From: an uncultured Eubacteriales bacterium
GTDB lineage: Bacteria > Bacillota > Clostridia > Christensenellales > UBA1242
Assembly (NCBI GenBank): GCA_949878485.1
Contig: CATLAM010000004.1
Coordinates: 1 to 64,000, forward strand
Direction: 5' to 3'
DNA length: 64,000 bases
Shown here piece by piece: positions 15,854 to 25,143 of the stretch. Positions within the stretch are counted from its first letter, which is position 1; each line of letters starts with the position of its first letter. The notes beneath the pieces were generated by a model. That model ran no database searches and was not told where the DNA came from. It saw only the letters and a program-made list of their open reading frames with translations. The position numbers were made by a program, and so were the translations under genes.

Positions 15854-17623
15854 ATGATGAAAAAAAATACAACAGAAAAAACTGTAAATAAAAGTGAAGA
15901 ATTGAAAATGTTAAAGTCTTGGCTGAAAGATGAAAGACTTTGTCTTGAAGCACAAGAAGAACTTAAAGCAATTGAAAAAGATGCTGAAGAAGTGGAATAT
16001 CGTTTTGGAAAAGAACTTGAATTTGGCACGGCTGGGATGCGTGGCATAATTGGTTATGGCACAAACATGATGAATATCTATACTGTTAAAAGGGCAACAC
16101 AAGGACTTTGTGAATTTCTTAAAACGCTTGGCAAAAAGGCTATGGCAAAGGGTGTTGTGATTTCTTATGACACTCGTCTTAAAAGTGAAGAGTTTGCTTT
16201 GGGTGCTGCTGAAGTTTTGGCTTCTTATGACATTCCTGCATTTGTTTTTGATGATGTGCATCCTGTTCCAATGCTTTCTTATGCTGTAAGGGAAATGAAA
16301 GCAATTGCTGGAATAATGGTGACTGCTTCACACAATCCTAAACAATTTAATGGTTATAAAGTTTATGGGCAAGATGGTGCTCAGATGAGCGTGGAAGACA
16401 CAAAAGTTGTGGTGGATTTCATTGATAAAATCACGGATTATCTTGGCTTTCCAATTCCAACAGAAGAACAAAAAAAGAAATATATAAAAACTGTGCCTGC
16501 AAATGTTGATAAAAAATATTATAAAGAACTTACAAAACTTACACTTTCCCAAAAAGCAATAAAAAAAGTTGGAAAAGATTTGAAATTGGTTTACACTCCT
16601 ATTCATGGGTCGGGTTATGTTCCAGTGACGACAATTTTGAAAAAGATTGGAATAAACACAACTGTTGTTATTGATCAAGCAACCAAAGATTACAACTTTT
16701 CAACTGTTGAAGTGCCAAATCCTGAATATAAAGAAACTCTTTCAATGGGAATTGGTCTTGCAAACAAGATTGGTGCAAGTGTCGTGTTTGGAACAGACCC
16801 TGATTGTGACAGACTTGGCGTTGTTGTCAAAAACCTTCAAGGCGAATTTGAAGGTTTGTCGGGAAATCAAGTCGGAATTTTGCTTTTAGACTATGTTTTA
16901 ACAAGACTTAAAGAAGACGGTAAACTTCCTGCAAACGCTGCGGTGGTTAAAAGTTTTGTTTCAACTGGAATGGCAAAACCAATCTGTGAAAAGTTTGGTG
17001 TTGAACTTTTTGAAACTCCTGTTGGTTTCAAATTTATTGGCGAAAAAATTAAAATTTGGGAACAAGACCATTCACATGAATTTGTTTTTGGTTTTGAAGA
17101 AAGTTGTGGTTATCTTCGTGGAACTCACGCTCGCGACAAAGATGCAGTTGTTGCTTCAATGTTGACTGCAGAAATGGTTTGTTATTATGCCACACAAAAC
17201 AAGACCGTTTACCAAAGATTGCAAGAAATATATGATGAATATGGTTACATTTTAGACTGTAATATTTGCATTCCTTTCAAAGGTTTGAATGCCATGAAAG
17301 ACATGAACAAGGTTGTTGATCCTTTGAAAGTAAATCCTGCAAAAAAGATTGGAACTGCAAAAGTTGTTTCAGTAAGGGATTATTCTCAAAACTTGAAAAC
17401 TGATTTGAAAACTGGAACGCAAACTGAAATTGAAAAAGATTTTCCTGTGACAAATTGTTTCTATTACGAACTTGAAGGTGGTAGTTTTATTTGTGCAAGA
17501 CCATCTGGAACAGAACCTAAACTTAAGATTTACTTTTCTGTAAGGGCGAAAGACAAAAAGAGTGCCACAAGCACTTTGGAAAAATTGCAAAAAGCATTTA
17601 ATGACTTGATTTCAAAAAAATAA
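15854..17623 (+). CDS. pgcA: Phosphoglucomutase/phosphomannomutase
   Basis: 589 residues, alpha-D-phosphohexomutase superfamily. It interconverts sugar 1- and 6-phosphates (glucose and/or mannose). The phosphoserine loop reads TASHNPKQFNGYK near residue 155, the metal loop is DPDCDRLG near residue 316, the sugar loop is GFEESCGYL near residue 413, and the phosphate loop is RPSGTEPK near residue 552. Length and order match the Bacillus PgcA type. Start 15854 or 15857; GAGGTG precedes both. Two sugar-metabolism-like genes follow at close spacing. Confidence 0.93.
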   Translation: MMKKNTTEKTVNKSEELKMLKSWLKDERLCLEAQEELKAIEKDAEEVEYRFGKELEFGTAGMRGIIGYGTNMMNIYTVKRATQGLCEFLKTLGKKAMAKGVVISYDTRLKSEEFALGAAEVLASYDIPAFVFDDVHPVPMLSYAVREMKAIAGIMVTASHNPKQFNGYKVYGQDGAQMSVEDTKVVVDFIDKITDYLGFPIPTEEQKKKYIKTVPANVDKKYYKELTKLTLSQKAIKKVGKDLKLVYTPIHGSGYVPVTTILKKIGINTTVVIDQATKDYNFSTVEVPNPEYKETLSMGIGLANKIGASVVFGTDPDCDRLGVVVKNLQGEFEGLSGNQVGILLLDYVLTRLKEDGKLPANAAVVKSFVSTGMAKPICEKFGVELFETPVGFKFIGEKIKIWEQDHSHEFVFGFEESCGYLRGTHARDKDAVVASMLTAEMVCYYATQNKTVYQRLQEIYDEYGYILDCNICIPFKGLNAMKDMNKVVDPLKVNPAKKIGTAKVVSVRDYSQNLKTDLKTGTQTEIEKDFPVTNCFYYELEGGSFICARPSGTEPKLKIYFSVRAKDKKSATSTLEKLQKAFNDLISKK

Positions 17624-17633
17624 GGAGAAATTT

Positions 17634-18278
17634 ATGAAAATTGCACTTATAAATGAAAACAGCCAAGCAAGCAAAAACGAACTTATTTTTAATGTGCTTT
17701 CAAAAGTTGCAAAAAAGTATGGCGATGAAGTGATAAACTTTGGTATGTTTGGCGACAATGATGCACACAGTTTAACTTATGTAAAGGCAGGGCTTTTAGC
17801 AGGAATTTTGCTTAACAGTAAAGCAGTGGATTTTGTGATTACTGGTTGTGGAACTGGACAAGGGGCTATGCTTGCACTCAACAGTTTTCCAAATGTTTTG
17901 TGTGGACACATAACTGACGCAAGCGATGCGTTTATGTTTCGTGAAATTAATGACGGCAACGCAGCAAGTTTTGCTTTTGCAAAAGGTTTCGGTTGGGGAA
18001 GCGAACTTGACCTTGAAAATATGTTTGACAAACTTTTGTCAACAAGCGGTGGAAACGGTTATCCAAAAGAAAGAGCAGTTCCAGAAAAACAAAATAAACA
18101 AATTTTGGATGAAATCAAAAATGTTACTCATAATGATATGCTAAGCATTTTGAAAGAGATTGATCAAAAATTTCTGAAAGACACAATAGATTATGACTTT
18201 TTTAAAGAGAATTTCTTTAAAATGTGTAAAGATGACAAAATCGCAAAGCATTTGCAAAAAGTTTTAAATAAAAGATAA
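17634..18278 (+). CDS. RpiB/LacAB-family sugar-phosphate isomerase
   Basis: 214 residues. The N-terminal 140 residues match the RpiB/LacA/LacB fold: MKIALINENSQASKNELI start, VDFVITGCGTGQGAMLALN near residue 63 (GCGTG phosphate loop), and the conserved GN-type region ending in the AKGFGWG segment. RpiB members isomerise ribose 5-phosphate or related sugars. The tail beyond residue 150 is longer than in RpiB and is alpha-helical and charged. AAGGAGAAATTT precedes ATG, ten bases after the mutase gene, so they are probably co-transcribed. Confidence 0.85.
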   Translation: MKIALINENSQASKNELIFNVLSKVAKKYGDEVINFGMFGDNDAHSLTYVKAGLLAGILLNSKAVDFVITGCGTGQGAMLALNSFPNVLCGHITDASDAFMFREINDGNAASFAFAKGFGWGSELDLENMFDKLLSTSGGNGYPKERAVPEKQNKQILDEIKNVTHNDMLSILKEIDQKFLKDTIDYDFFKENFFKMCKDDKIAKHLQKVLNKR

Positions 18279-18289
18279 GGAGAGTAAAT

Positions 18290-18949
18290 ATGAAAATTAA
18301 AAAATTTCCACAAAGTTGTGTTCAAATTACGTCTAAATCGGGGGGGGTAATTTTAATTGACCCAAGTAAATTAAAATACCAAGAGAGATTTTTAGAAGAT
18401 TGGAAGAAGGCTGATGCGGTGTTTATTACACATAAGCATGGCGACCATTTTTATACCGATGTAGTAGGTCAGTTGAATGCACCTTTATTTTCTACAAGCG
18501 AAGTTGTAAACAAATACCCACAATTTAATTTTACAGTTGTAAAAGCAGGTGACAATTTGGATTTGAAAGATTTTCACATTGAAGTTGTTAAGGCTGTTCA
18601 TGGTTTCTTGCCAAAAATGAAATACAGTGGTGGGGAAGTTTTTGAAAATGTTGGTTTTATTGTTTATGCAGATGGTGTAAGTCTTTATATTTCTTCAGAT
18701 ACGATTTGTTTCAATAATGATTATAAAGCCGATTATATGTTTGCTCCTGTTACAGGTCATGGTGTAACTATGTCTGCTTATGAAGCAGGGCTTATGGCAA
18801 AAGATATGGGTGTTAAAAAATTGGTTTGTTGTCATTTAGATAATGAAAAAGATTATCCTGTTGACTTAGAAGCCGTAAGAAAAACTTTAACTGAAATTGA
18901 TATTGATTTTATTTTGCCTGAGATTGGGCAAGAAATTGAACTTAAGTAA
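18290..18949 (+). CDS. Metallo-beta-lactamase-fold hydrolase
   Basis: 219 residues, UlaG/YtnP-like metal-dependent hydrolase fold. The metal motif HxHxDH reads THKHGDH near residue 50. Further likely ligands are VHGF near residue 103, SSDT near residue 138 and VCCHLDN near residue 183. Substrate unknown. AAGGAGAGTAAAT precedes ATG and the gene is 11 bases after the isomerase gene. The codons for Ser-Gly-Gly-Val near residue 18 contain a run of eight G, rare in this AT-rich DNA. Confidence 0.85.
   Translation: MKIKKFPQSCVQITSKSGGVILIDPSKLKYQERFLEDWKKADAVFITHKHGDHFYTDVVGQLNAPLFSTSEVVNKYPQFNFTVVKAGDNLDLKDFHIEVVKAVHGFLPKMKYSGGEVFENVGFIVYADGVSLYISSDTICFNNDYKADYMFAPVTGHGVTMSAYEAGLMAKDMGVKKLVCCHLDNEKDYPVDLEAVRKTLTEIDIDFILPEIGQEIELK
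18340..18347 (+). repeat. G8 homopolymer inside a coding region
   Basis: Eight G in a row in the frame TCG GGG GGG GTA, near the 5' end of the metallo-beta-lactamase-fold gene. A one-base slip would put the gene out of frame after about 20 codons. Confidence 0.9.
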
Positions 18950-18950
18950 A

Positions 18951-18985
18951 AAAAAGTAGGATTTTAATCCTACTCTTTTTTTTAT
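18951..18985. terminator. Terminator
   Basis: AGTAGGAT / ATCCTACT stem with a TTTA loop, then CTTTTTTTT on the plus strand and A-rich sequence giving a T-run on the minus strand. It serves the hydrolase gene and probably the convergent nucleoside hydrolase gene. Confidence 0.85.
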
Positions 18986-19929
18986 TGTCTTTTAAGATTT
19001 TCAATTGTTATGCCGTCAAATTTATGGATTTGGTTAAACACAATCTTCATAAACTTTTTGCGGTTTACTTTCATGATAAATTTTGCATTTCCGTTTTTGT
19101 CAAATTTAGCGGTTACTTTTCCTGGGTTTTTGTCTACATCAACATCAATGGTTGCATTTTCTGTTTTATAGATTTCAGGGTAAAGCAAATAGTAAATTGT
19201 GCTTAGGTCGCAGTTTGCAATTCGTTTATCTTTATAGTGTGGTTCCCAATATGTTTGATATGTGAGTGACAACATTTTGCCGACATCGTTCATCTTAGAA
19301 ATTTGATTAACTTGTTTGAAAGTGAAGTGTGTTGTGTCTCTTCCAATTCTTGAAGGGCAAAGTGTGATTGGCAATTTTGCGTCGACAGTATATTTAAATG
19401 CGTTAGGGTCAGTGCGAATGTTGAAAGATTTATGGTTAGGGTCAACCTTAATTCCATTTGGAGATGCACCCATCATCAAGACATCTTTAATCAAATCTTT
19501 TGCGTCTGGGTGTCTGATGAGAAGTCTTGCAAAGTTGGTGTGTGGTCCAAGAATTACCATTGTGATTTCATGTGGGTTTTCAAGCAAAACTTCATACATG
19601 GCGTCAGCAACATCTTTTTTGATTGGTTTGCGGATGGTTTCTTTTGGTGGAATATATTTTCCTGTTCCATCTCTTCCATGCAAGAAAATTGCATTTTCCA
19701 AACTGTCAGAATATCTTTTTGGATAGCCAGTAACAAGTGGAATGTCTTTATTGAAAATGTCAAGAAGGTGACAAGCATTTCTTGTTTCGGTGTAAACATC
19801 AAGGTTACCATAAGAAATTGTAAGAAGTTTAATGTCTAGTCTTTCTTCAACAAAAGCAAAAGAAAGAGCAGTGATGTCGTCGACACCTGGGTCAGTATCA
19901 ATAATAACTTTGATTTTTTCTTTATCCAT
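18982..19929 (-). CDS. Inosine-uridine-type nucleoside hydrolase
   Basis: 315 residues from ATG 19929, where GGAG lies six bases before; a longer frame to 19953 lacks one. The calcium-binding signature DTDPGVDD is at residues 10-17, followed by the mid-protein MGASPNG and FNIRTDPNAF segments and the C-terminal NCDLSTIYYLLYPEI segment, which correspond to conserved blocks of the IunH family. It cleaves ribonucleosides to base and ribose; the preferred base is not predictable. The RpiB-like isomerase and phosphosugar mutase nearby could handle the released sugar after phosphorylation, but this link is inference. Confidence 0.92.
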   Translation of the reverse strand: MDKEKIKVIIDTDPGVDDITALSFAFVEERLDIKLLTISYGNLDVYTETRNACHLLDIFNKDIPLVTGYPKRYSDSLENAIFLHGRDGTGKYIPPKETIRKPIKKDVADAMYEVLLENPHEITMVILGPHTNFARLLIRHPDAKDLIKDVLMMGASPNGIKVDPNHKSFNIRTDPNAFKYTVDAKLPITLCPSRIGRDTTHFTFKQVNQISKMNDVGKMLSLTYQTYWEPHYKDKRIANCDLSTIYYLLYPEIYKTENATIDVDVDKNPGKVTAKFDKNGNAKFIMKVNRKKFMKIVFNQIHKFDGITIENLKRQ

Positions 19930-20042
19930 ATAATTCTCCATAACTTTAAACATTATAATATTTTTTTAACCATTTTGTAAAGTAAAATAACTTATTTTCT
20001 GAATTTTGCAGTTTTTCGATTGTAAAATTGGTTTAAATTGCT

Positions 20043-20070
20043 TTGTAAATGAAGTTTTTTGTGCTAATAT
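20043..20070 (+). promoter_or_regulatory. Leaderless-type promoter
   Basis: TTGTAA, 16-base spacer, TAATAT. The -10 ends six bases before ATG 20077 and there is no Shine-Dalgarno site, so transcription is predicted to begin at or next to the A of ATG. Confidence 0.6.
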
Positions 20071-20076
20071 ATTTAT

Positions 20077-20844
20077 ATGAAAATGGAAAATAAACAAAAA
20101 ATTAAAACAATCACATTATTTGTTTTTGGTCTGTTGATTATTGGGCTTATTTTGTTTCGCGTTTTTGGAAATAAAATTGAAAATATTGATATGATTTACA
20201 ACAACATTATTCTTATTGCTATTGCATTATGTTTTGTGCTTTCTATGCTTTTCTTCAAGTTTACAAAAAAGAAAATTCTGTTGTCAGTTTTTTTGTTGTT
20301 TATTGTTGCACTTGTTTTCTGTCTTTCATTCTTGAAACCAGAACAATTAATATACACCATTAAATTCAAGGTTGGGGAAGAAGAGAAAAGTGTTATTTTG
20401 GCTTTGGCAGACATTTTGTTTTTACTTGCACAACTTGCCCTTATTATTTACACTTTGTGTGTAATTAAGGGTGTAGGCTTTAAAATTATCAGTCTTGGCG
20501 TAAGAGTGGCTGTAAGTGTTGTTGCTTGTGTGGTTATGAAATATTTTTGTGGAATAACGTTGGCACAAGTTTTGTATGTTGTAAGTTTATCTAACCTTGT
20601 TTGCACCTTGTTGTTTTTGTGTTTCAGTTTTAAAAACAACTGGTTGCTTGTGTTTGCTGTGCTTTTTATAACTCTTGCAGTTTGCTTGATGGCATTTAAA
20701 ACAGGACAACTTGAAGTGTTTGCAACATGGGAAGGAAAAATTGCTGAATTTTTAAGAACTAATGAAGTTGAAACTTGGTTCTTTGTTGCTGGAACATTTC
20801 TTGTTTCTGCAAGTTCTGTTATGGGAGACAAACAGAGCAATTAA
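20077..20844 (+). CDS. Polytopic membrane protein of unknown function
   Basis: 255 residues with about eight hydrophobic segments and short loops, a basic N-terminus and a polar C-terminus. No family motif recognised. The start ATG is followed by a second at 20083; neither has a ribosome site, consistent with the leaderless promoter. leuS follows after 14 bases on the same strand with its own GGAG, so the two may be co-transcribed. Confidence 0.75.
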   Translation: MKMENKQKIKTITLFVFGLLIIGLILFRVFGNKIENIDMIYNNIILIAIALCFVLSMLFFKFTKKKILLSVFLLFIVALVFCLSFLKPEQLIYTIKFKVGEEEKSVILALADILFLLAQLALIIYTLCVIKGVGFKIISLGVRVAVSVVACVVMKYFCGITLAQVLYVVSLSNLVCTLLFLCFSFKNNWLLVFAVLFITLAVCLMAFKTGQLEVFATWEGKIAEFLRTNEVETWFFVAGTFLVSASSVMGDKQSN

Positions 20845-20858
20845 ATTAGGAGATTTTT

Positions 20859-23288
20859 ATGGACTTCGTTGAGATTGAAAAGAAATGGAATAAAAAATGG
20901 GAAGAAGATAATCTTTACAGATTTGATGATAAAAATTTAAAAGATAAATTTTATTTACTTGAAATGTTTTCCTATCCAAGTGGGGCAAATTTGCATCTTG
21001 GACATTGGTGGAACTTTGGTCTTTCTGACAGTTTTGGGCGTTTTAAAAGATTGCAAGGCTTCAATGTCTTTCAACCTATGGGTTTTGACGCCTTTGGTCT
21101 TCCTGCGGAAAATTATGCTTTAAAAACTGGAATCCATCCAGAAGACAGCACCAAGCACAATATTGCTGTTATGGAAAAACAGTTGCGTGAGTTGGGTGCA
21201 ACTTTTAATTGGGAAAATGAACTTGTCACTTGTGAAAGCGAATATTACAAATGGACACAATGGCTTTTTGTGCAACTTTATAAACATGGTTTGGTCTATC
21301 AAAAAGAAGCACCAGTAAACTTTTGTCCGCACTGCAACACAATTATTGCCAATGAACAAGTTGTGAATGGGCATTGTGAGCGTTGCGAAAGTGAAGTTTT
21401 ACACAAAAACATGAAACAATGGTTTTTTAAAATTACTGATTATGCTGAAAGATTGCTTGAAGGACTTGACAACATTGATTGGCCAGAAAAGACCAAAAGT
21501 TTGCAAAGAAACTGGATTGGCAAAAGCGTTGGGGCAGAAGTTGATTTCTATACTGAAGATGGAACAAAACTTACTGTTTTTACTTCTCGTGCTGACACCC
21601 TTTTTGGTGTAACTTTTTTGGTTATTGCGCCAGAAAATCCTTTGACAGAAAAATTGGTTAAGGAAGAATTTAAAAAAGCCGTTGATGAGTATGTTTTGCA
21701 AGCAACTAAAAAAGACGAAATTGAAAGAACCAGCACAACAACTCCAAAAACTGGAGTGTTTACTGGTACATATGTGATAAATCCAATTACTGGAGAAAAA
21801 GTGCCTGTTTTTGTGGCTGATTATGTCATAGCAACTTATGCAACAGGTGTGGTTATGGGTGTTGGGGCTCATGACGCCAGAGATTTTGATTTTGCCAAGA
21901 AATATGGTCTTGAAATCAAAAGAGTTATTTGTGACAAAAATGGGAAAGAACAAGAACTTCCTTACACTGAATATGGAAAACTTGTAAACAGTGAAGAGTT
22001 TGATGGACTTTCAAGTGAAGAAGCAAAAGTTAAAATTGTTGAAAAACTTGAAAAGATAGGCAAAGGTCGATATAAAACAAATTACAGATTGCGTGACTGG
22101 TCGGTTGCAAGACAGCGTTATTGGGGATGTCCTATTCCAATTGTTTATTGTCCACACTGCGGAATTGTGCCTGTTCCTGAAAAGCATTTGCCTGTTGTGC
22201 TTCCACATGTGACTGATTATAAACCAGAAGGTGAAGGTCCACTTGGTAAATGCGAAGAATTCATCAACACCACTTGTCCAGTTTGTGGTGCAAAAGCAAG
22301 ACGCGAAGCAGACACTATGGACACTTTTGTGGATTCCAGTTATTATATGCTTCGTTATCCACAATCTCATTACTGTGATGATGAAATTTTCTCTAAGGAT
22401 TATGTAAATCAAATCTGTCCTGTTGACTGCTATGTTGGCGGAATAGAACACGCAACTGGGCATCTGTTATATTCTCGATTTATAACAAAATTTTTGAAAG
22501 ATATTGGTAAACTTGATTTTGAAGAGCCATTTAAGCGTCTGGTGCATCAAGGTATGATTTTAGGCTCCGACGGCAAAAAAATGAGCAAGAGAAACAGTTC
22601 TAAAACAGCAGATGACTATGTTTACACATTTGGCAGTGATGCTTTAAGGCTTCATATGATGTTTTCTTTGAAATATCTTGACGGCGGAATTTGGGCTGAC
22701 GATGGCATTAAACATATGAAAGCATTTATGGAAAGAATCGAGCGTATTTGTGTTAAATGGGCAAAACTTGAAGGTGATTGTGATGTTTATGGTGATTCGG
22801 AAAAGGCTTTGGAATTTGCTTTAAACAGAACAATTAAAGATTATGCTGAAAACTTTGAAACTTTCAGTTTTAATGTTGCTGTTGCAAGACTTATGGAACT
22901 TGTTAATGCCATGTATAAATACGACGCAGAAGAAAAGAAGAATGTGGCTCTTTGCAAGAAAGTCATGAAAGATTTGATTGTGCTTCTTGCTCCACCTGCA
23001 CCACATTTTGCCGAAGAATTGTGGGAAGAAATTGGTGAAAAATATTCTGTTCACAATCAAAAATATCCGCAATTTGATGCTTCTAAGGTTATGCTTGACA
23101 CTGTTGAAATTGCAGTGCAAGTAAACAGCAAAATTGTTGCAAGAATTGAAGTTGGTGCAGATGATTCCAACGATCAAGTTTTGCAAACAGTAAAGTCTGA
23201 TGAAAAAGTTTCCGAACTTTTAAATGGGAAAACAATTGTTAAGGAAATTGTTGTTCCAAAAAGACTTGTCAATTTGATTGTTAAATAA
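20859..23288 (+). CDS. leuS: Leucyl-tRNA synthetase
   Basis: 809 residues, full length for bacterial LeuRS. Class I motifs: HIGH-type SGANLHLGHWWN near residue 41 and KMSKRNSSKT near residue 573. The editing (CP1) domain is present (ERTSTTTPKTGVFTGTY near residue 290, with the T-rich motif), as are Cys pairs of the zinc inserts (CPHCNT...CERC near 154-176 and CPHCG...CPVCG near 435-475). Terminal anticodon-binding and C-terminal domains follow. TTAGGAGATTTTT precedes ATG. No T-box is visible upstream. Confidence 0.97.
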   Translation: MDFVEIEKKWNKKWEEDNLYRFDDKNLKDKFYLLEMFSYPSGANLHLGHWWNFGLSDSFGRFKRLQGFNVFQPMGFDAFGLPAENYALKTGIHPEDSTKHNIAVMEKQLRELGATFNWENELVTCESEYYKWTQWLFVQLYKHGLVYQKEAPVNFCPHCNTIIANEQVVNGHCERCESEVLHKNMKQWFFKITDYAERLLEGLDNIDWPEKTKSLQRNWIGKSVGAEVDFYTEDGTKLTVFTSRADTLFGVTFLVIAPENPLTEKLVKEEFKKAVDEYVLQATKKDEIERTSTTTPKTGVFTGTYVINPITGEKVPVFVADYVIATYATGVVMGVGAHDARDFDFAKKYGLEIKRVICDKNGKEQELPYTEYGKLVNSEEFDGLSSEEAKVKIVEKLEKIGKGRYKTNYRLRDWSVARQRYWGCPIPIVYCPHCGIVPVPEKHLPVVLPHVTDYKPEGEGPLGKCEEFINTTCPVCGAKARREADTMDTFVDSSYYMLRYPQSHYCDDEIFSKDYVNQICPVDCYVGGIEHATGHLLYSRFITKFLKDIGKLDFEEPFKRLVHQGMILGSDGKKMSKRNSSKTADDYVYTFGSDALRLHMMFSLKYLDGGIWADDGIKHMKAFMERIERICVKWAKLEGDCDVYGDSEKALEFALNRTIKDYAENFETFSFNVAVARLMELVNAMYKYDAEEKKNVALCKKVMKDLIVLLAPPAPHFAEELWEEIGEKYSVHNQKYPQFDASKVMLDTVEIAVQVNSKIVARIEVGADDSNDQVLQTVKSDEKVSELLNGKTIVKEIVVPKRLVNLIVK

Positions 23289-23322
23289 AAAAATTAGGAA
23301 TATGCTTTCCTAATTTTTTATT
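23284..23322. terminator. Bidirectional terminator after leuS
   Basis: AAAAAATTAGGAA / TTCCTAATTTTTT stem around a short loop, with T-runs on both strands, overlapping the 3' end of the convergent small gene. Confidence 0.85.
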
Positions 23323-23665
23323 AAATTTCTTCAAATGAGTCTTTGGTGTTTAAAGACTTTTCTTTTTGTTGTGTTGAAGAGTTTTTTGTGTTATTGTTTG
23401 TCAGTCCACTGGAAAGCAGAGATGTCAGCGGATTGGTGTTGTTTCCTAAAATTTTGGTCAACATTTCTGGATTATTCATAGAGCCTAAAAGACTGGAGAT
23501 GTTCATATTTGAAAATGGAGATGACATGGTGTTTGATGCCGTTGCTTTTTGTTGTTCTTGACTTGTTGTTTCTTTTTTAGAAAAAGACATAGTCTTGGCG
23601 TCAAAATTCATTTCATCAGGATAATAAGAAGGGGAATGATTGTTGTTCAAGTTATTTTCGTTCAT
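23321..23665 (-). CDS. Low-complexity Asn/Ser-rich hypothetical protein
   Basis: 114 residues, rich in Asn, Ser, Thr and Gln, with a short hydrophobic SSLLGSM...EMLTKIL...LTSLLSSGL stretch in the middle. It has no recognisable domain. No Shine-Dalgarno site precedes ATG; TATAAA lies five bases upstream of it, so it may be another leaderless gene, less certain than the others. It is divergent from the small gene that precedes the subtilisin. Reality as a gene is supported mainly by its terminator and length. Confidence 0.55.
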   Translation of the reverse strand: MNENNLNNNHSPSYYPDEMNFDAKTMSFSKKETTSQEQQKATASNTMSSPFSNMNISSLLGSMNNPEMLTKILGNNTNPLTSLLSSGLTNNNTKNSSTQQKEKSLNTKDSFEEI

Positions 23666-23743
23666 GCTTATTTATATGCTGGAAATTTTGATTTAGTGTA
23701 AATTTTTTGTTTTGTTTCATATATTAGACTATTGGAGTGAAAT

Positions 23744-24001
23744 ATGAAACTTAGTGAAATGCCAAAAAGTGAAAATACGGTTAAAGAAGATAAAAACCAA
23801 AACATGAAAAAATCTTATGAGGATTTGAAAGATTTGGGCTCTGATGAACTTATGGAAAGGTTTAGGAAAGAAGTTCAACAACAAAAAGAAAATGGCACTT
23901 TTGATGTGAACTTGCTTGTAAACTCTATTGACAAAATAAAGATGTATTTACCAGAACAGACTTACGAAAACATAAAAAGGATTATTGAAAGCATAAGATG
24001 A
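23744..24001 (+). CDS. Small helical protein coupled to the subtilisin gene
   Basis: 85 residues, charged and mostly helical, ending in a YLPEQTYENIKRIIESIR segment. No family recognised. GGAGTGAAAT precedes ATG. Its stop overlaps the subtilisin start by four bases (ATGA), so the two are translationally coupled and may work together, for example as chaperone or inhibitor of the protease; this is inference. Confidence 0.75.
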   Translation: MKLSEMPKSENTVKEDKNQNMKKSYEDLKDLGSDELMERFRKEVQQQKENGTFDVNLLVNSIDKIKMYLPEQTYENIKRIIESIR

Positions 24002-25143
24002 AAGCATTTAAAATTGACAAAAGGATTTTAAAGGAAATTGAGATTTTAGACACTGCTCATAAAATTCCATGTTTCGTTTTTGGGCGAAATTTACAGGCAA
24101 CTAAAAATCAATTAAAGCAAAATGATATACATATTTTAGATGAATATTTATTCATAAATTCTTTTTATTGTTTGGCTTCAAAGAAAGAAATTATGGCTCT
24201 TTCTGACTTTGAATTTGTTGATTACATTTCTTCTCTTTCGCATGTTGACTCGCTTATGTATCTTTCCAAAAAGATTCTTTCTGTTGAAAAATCAAAATTA
24301 TTTGGAAAGGGCATAGGGGTTGCTTTCATTGATACAGGAATAAACCCACATTGCGATTTCATGATTGGGAAAGACAGAGTTGCTTTTTTTAAAGATTTTG
24401 TAAACAATAAAAATCAATGTTATGATGACAACGGGCATGGCACATTTGTTGCAGGAGTGTGTGCTGGAAGTGGAGTTTTGTCTGGTTTTAAATATAGTGG
24501 CATTGCTCCTAAAGCAGACATCTTTTCTTTAAAGGCTTTGAATGGTCAAGGTGAAGCAAGTGCAAATAAAATTTTGGATGCTATGGAATGGATTTTCGAT
24601 AACCATAAAAAGCACAACATTAAAGTTGTTTGCATGAGTTTTGGAAGCGAACCACTTGGAGTAAATGACCCTATTATGCTTGGTGCTGAAGCATTATGGA
24701 AAAGTGGAGTAGTGGTTGTTGCAGCAGCAGGGAACAGTGGACCAGAATTCCAGACAATTAAATCTCCTGGAATAAGTCCTTACATAATCACTGTTGGTGG
24801 AATTGATGACAATAGATATGGCAAAACAAATTATGATAAACAATTTTTTGAAATGGCAGAATTTTCTTCTCGCGGACCTGCGTTGAAAAATGTTAAGCCT
24901 GACATGGTTGCACCAAGCGTGGACATTATTTCTTGTGGAGTAAACAATTTTTATACAACACTGAGCGGAACATCTGTGGCAACCCCTATGATTGCAGGAC
25001 TTTGTTGTTTAATGCTTGAAAAAAACAATTCTTTATCGCCTTTGCAGGTGAAAAAAGAATTGATTAAAACTTGCAGACCGCTTGGTTTTGAACTGAATAG
25101 TGAAGGTTATGGAATGCCAAATTTTTCTAGTTTTAATTTTTAA
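23998..25143 (+). CDS. Subtilisin-family (S8) serine protease, cytoplasmic type
   Basis: 381 residues. Catalytic triad: Asp in FIDTGINPHCDF near residue 110, His in DNGHGTFVAGVCAGSG near residue 146, Ser in GTSVATPMIAG near residue 327; the oxyanion Asn is in AAAGNSGPEF. There is no signal peptide; the first 90 residues look like an I9-type propeptide. This is the pattern of intracellular AprX/Isp-like subtilisins. Its 3' end overlaps the convergent murG by 11 bases. Confidence 0.92.
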   Translation: MKAFKIDKRILKEIEILDTAHKIPCFVFGRNLQATKNQLKQNDIHILDEYLFINSFYCLASKKEIMALSDFEFVDYISSLSHVDSLMYLSKKILSVEKSKLFGKGIGVAFIDTGINPHCDFMIGKDRVAFFKDFVNNKNQCYDDNGHGTFVAGVCAGSGVLSGFKYSGIAPKADIFSLKALNGQGEASANKILDAMEWIFDNHKKHNIKVVCMSFGSEPLGVNDPIMLGAEALWKSGVVVVAAAGNSGPEFQTIKSPGISPYIITVGGIDDNRYGKTNYDKQFFEMAEFSSRGPALKNVKPDMVAPSVDIISCGVNNFYTTLSGTSVATPMIAGLCCLMLEKNNSLSPLQVKKELIKTCRPLGFELNSEGYGMPNFSSFNF

